Shown here piece by piece: positions 4,609 to 5,431 of a stretch of DNA of 5,431 nt (the stretch's first letter is position 1; every line of letters starts with the position of its first letter). The position numbers and the translations under genes are program-made. The notes beneath the pieces are model-generated. The model was not told the origin of the DNA. It saw only the letters and a program-made list of their open reading frames with translations, and did no database searches. The DNA comes from Planctomycetota bacterium (GTDB taxonomy: Bacteria; Planctomycetota; MHYJ01; JACQXL01). The stretch is from positions 1-5,431 of the forward strand of contig JACQXL010000094.1 of NCBI GenBank assembly GCA_016208805.1, given 5' to 3'.

Positions 4609-5431
4609 AATCGGTTGACCCAACCCCCAGCCGCTCGGCTTCCTTGAACTGAATACGATAATCAATGTCCGGCAAGACCGACTTGAAGACTTGCTTATTA
4701 ATCAGGTCTATACTGGCGACATCCACGGCCACCGGGTCAAGCGAGGCGAGAACCCCGACATCCTTTAATAACGGCTTTTCGGGTTCGCCCAGGCAGTCGC
4801 AGTTCTTGGTGATATTGGTAGCGAAGTTGATAAATCCGGCCTTCTTGTCTTTGAGTATCGCCGCGCAATAGCGGGCCATCTTGGACTGGACCATATCCGA
4901 TGCGGCGTGCCATTTATCCACCTTGACCGCCTCGTTCGGGCAGACCGCAAAGCACTCACCGCATCCGTAGCAGATATCCTTATTGATAAATGCCTTTTTA
5001 TTCCCCTTTCCTTTGTCATTCTGAGCGGAGTCCGCCGAGGCGGACGAAACGAAGAATCTTTTATTCTTAATGGAATGAGATTCTTCCCCCGACTTGCCGT
5101 CGGGGTCAGAATGACGGTCGGAGAAAATTAACGTAATGGCTCTTGCCGGGCAGTGCACCACGCACAGCCCGCAACCGCGGCATTCGGAAATAATAATCTC
5201 CGGCAGGACGCCGGAATGCTGGTCAAGTTTCCCGCCCCGGCCGGCCAGCCCCATTGCGATATTCTTGAGCGCGCCGCCGTAGCCGGTCAGCAAATGCCCC
5301 GTGCAATGGCCGATGCCGATAATCACATCCGCCCGCCGGGCCAGGCCGCAGATATGCACCCGAGCCACGGATTTCACGGATTCCGAACTAACCGAATCTA
5401 ATGAAACCTGATTTTCCCCAACCAGCCCGTC
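4595..5431 (-). CDS. DUF362 family protein with two 4Fe-4S motifs, 5' end beyond right edge
   Basis: The frame is open to the window edge (278 residues visible, beginning DGLVGENQV), so the N-terminus is missing; a GTG at 5377 lies inside the DUF362 domain and is not the true start. DUF362 landmarks are ADVIIGIGHCTGHL followed by TGYGGALKNIAMG (about 34-61), and later KKAGFINFATNIT, CDCLGEP, LASLDPVAVDVASIDLINK. Two CxxCxxCxxxCP motifs are present: ECRGCGLCVVHCP (cysteines 84, 87, 90, 94) and ICYGCGECFAVCP (154, 157, 160, 164), each expected to hold a 4Fe-4S cluster. The family is uncharacterised, so a redox or electron-transfer role is inferred only. The spacing between the two motifs is about 40 residues longer than usual, because of a palindromic repeat read through in frame. 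The C-terminus (STDYEVI) looks natural and its TAA lies in the repeat at 4562-4598. It is probably cytoplasmic and co-transcribed with the NPCBM gene. Confidence 0.88.
   Translation of the reverse strand, partial: DGLVGENQVSLDSVSSESVKSVARVHICGLARRADVIIGIGHCTGHLLTGYGGALKNIAMGLAGRGGKLDQHSGVLPEIIISECRGCGLCVVHCPARAITLIFSDRHSDPDGKSGEESHSIKNKRFFVSSASADSAQNDKGKGNKKAFINKDICYGCGECFAVCPNEAVKVDKWHAASDMVQSKMARYCAAILKDKKAGFINFATNITKNCDCLGEPEKPLLKDVGVLASLDPVAVDVASIDLINKQVFKSVLPDIDYRIQFKEAERLGVGSTDYEVI
5015..5115. repeat. 101-bp palindromic element inserted in frame between 4Fe-4S motifs
   Basis: Perfect terminal inverted repeats GTCATTCTGA (5015-5024) and TCAGAATGAC (5106-5115) enclose a perfect 7-bp hairpin GTCCGCC/GGCGGAC (5030-5045), an inner pair AAGAATCT (5052-5059) and AGATTCTT (5078-5085), and a second perfect 7-bp hairpin CCCCGAC/GTCGGGG (5087-5105). 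This is the architecture of a common dispersed intergenic repeat (GTCATTCTGAGCGAAGCGAAGAATCT type). Read on the minus strand it adds residues such as HSDPDGKSGEES and FFVSSASADSAQNDKG. There is no stop in the DUF362 frame. Confidence 0.85.
5373..5405. repeat. Weak inverted repeat with ATCCGTG doublet in the DUF362 gene
   Basis: TTCA (5373-5376) and GATTC (5379-5383) pair with GAATC (5394-5398) and TGAA (5402-5405). Next to it, on the coding strand, AATCCGTGAAATCCGTGGC holds a doubled ATCCGTG. The region encodes a serine/valine-rich run (SLDSVSSESVKSVA) between two recognisable DUF362 segments, and may be a further small repeat in frame. Confidence 0.3.

Noticed and set aside
4609..4665. Earlier start at 4665 for the NPCBM protein
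   Set aside because: It would extend the overlap with the DUF362 gene to 71 bases and put 19 residues ahead of the signal peptide.
4765..5019. An 84-codon minus-strand frame within the DUF362 gene
   Set aside because: It is out of frame with the 4Fe-4S motifs and DUF362 landmarks, and is rich in arginine and serine as expected for a shadow frame.
5375..5377. GTG as the start of the DUF362 protein
   Set aside because: The frame remains open to the right edge and the upstream residues (DGLVGENQV) match the expected part of the DUF362 domain.

Overview
The window is a compact stretch of bacterial DNA in which every gene I can support lies on the minus strand. Reading in the direction of transcription (right to left) there are five genes: a DUF362-type protein with two 4Fe-4S motifs (5' end beyond the right edge), an exported NPCBM-domain protein, an exported protein with a TPR-like segment and a truncated C-terminal domain, a large exported protein with a tandemly duplicated zincin-like metalloprotease domain plus a TPR-like tail, and a small AT-rich membrane protein that runs off the left edge. 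No RNA genes, CRISPR array, transposase or phage genes are visible.

The organism is most likely a planctomycete or a close relative from an environmental sample. The clues are inferential: Lsm-like beta repeats of the type 'nGD...G.I......l.l.s..G...i....I..I', the segment ending in 'ALGY...GKW....E.M..KG.I.FEGKWV', the NPCBM module on an exported protein, and the near absence of Shine-Dalgarno sequences. GC content is moderate, except in the AT-rich left-edge gene.

Layout: 1-365 partial DUF4190-like membrane protein; 366-568 intergenic, with a candidate promoter for that gene and a 10-bp tandem repeat that touches the stop codon of the next gene; 569-2185 duplicated zincin protein; 2186-2248 short gap that may hide a frameshifted tail; 2249-3049 truncated-domain protein; 3050-3276 intergenic with a 72-bp palindromic repeat; 3277-4608 NPCBM protein, overlapping by 14 bases the end of the DUF362 gene at 4595-5431.

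The most striking feature is that repetitive, palindromic DNA sits inside reading frames. Three neighbouring genes each carry a palindromic insert that keeps the frame, at a place where the protein family or an internal duplicate has no such segment: about 12 codons in zincin copy 2 (1225-1261), 26 codons in the NPCBM domain (about 3364-3444), and at least 34 codons between the two 4Fe-4S motifs (5015-5115). A fourth repeat family (4562-4598) supplies both the stop codon of the DUF362 gene and the N-terminal residues of the NPCBM protein. This resembles the Rickettsia palindromic elements, which insert in frame into genes, but the sequences here are different and belong to several families.

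Functionally, the three exported proteins look like cell-envelope or extracellular proteins (protease-like, carbohydrate-binding-like, TPR-like). The two adjacent zincin-related proteins share a homologous domain, present three times in total, and only one copy keeps the zinc-binding HExxH motif. No link between these proteins and the DUF362 protein is evident beyond co-orientation and the short overlap.
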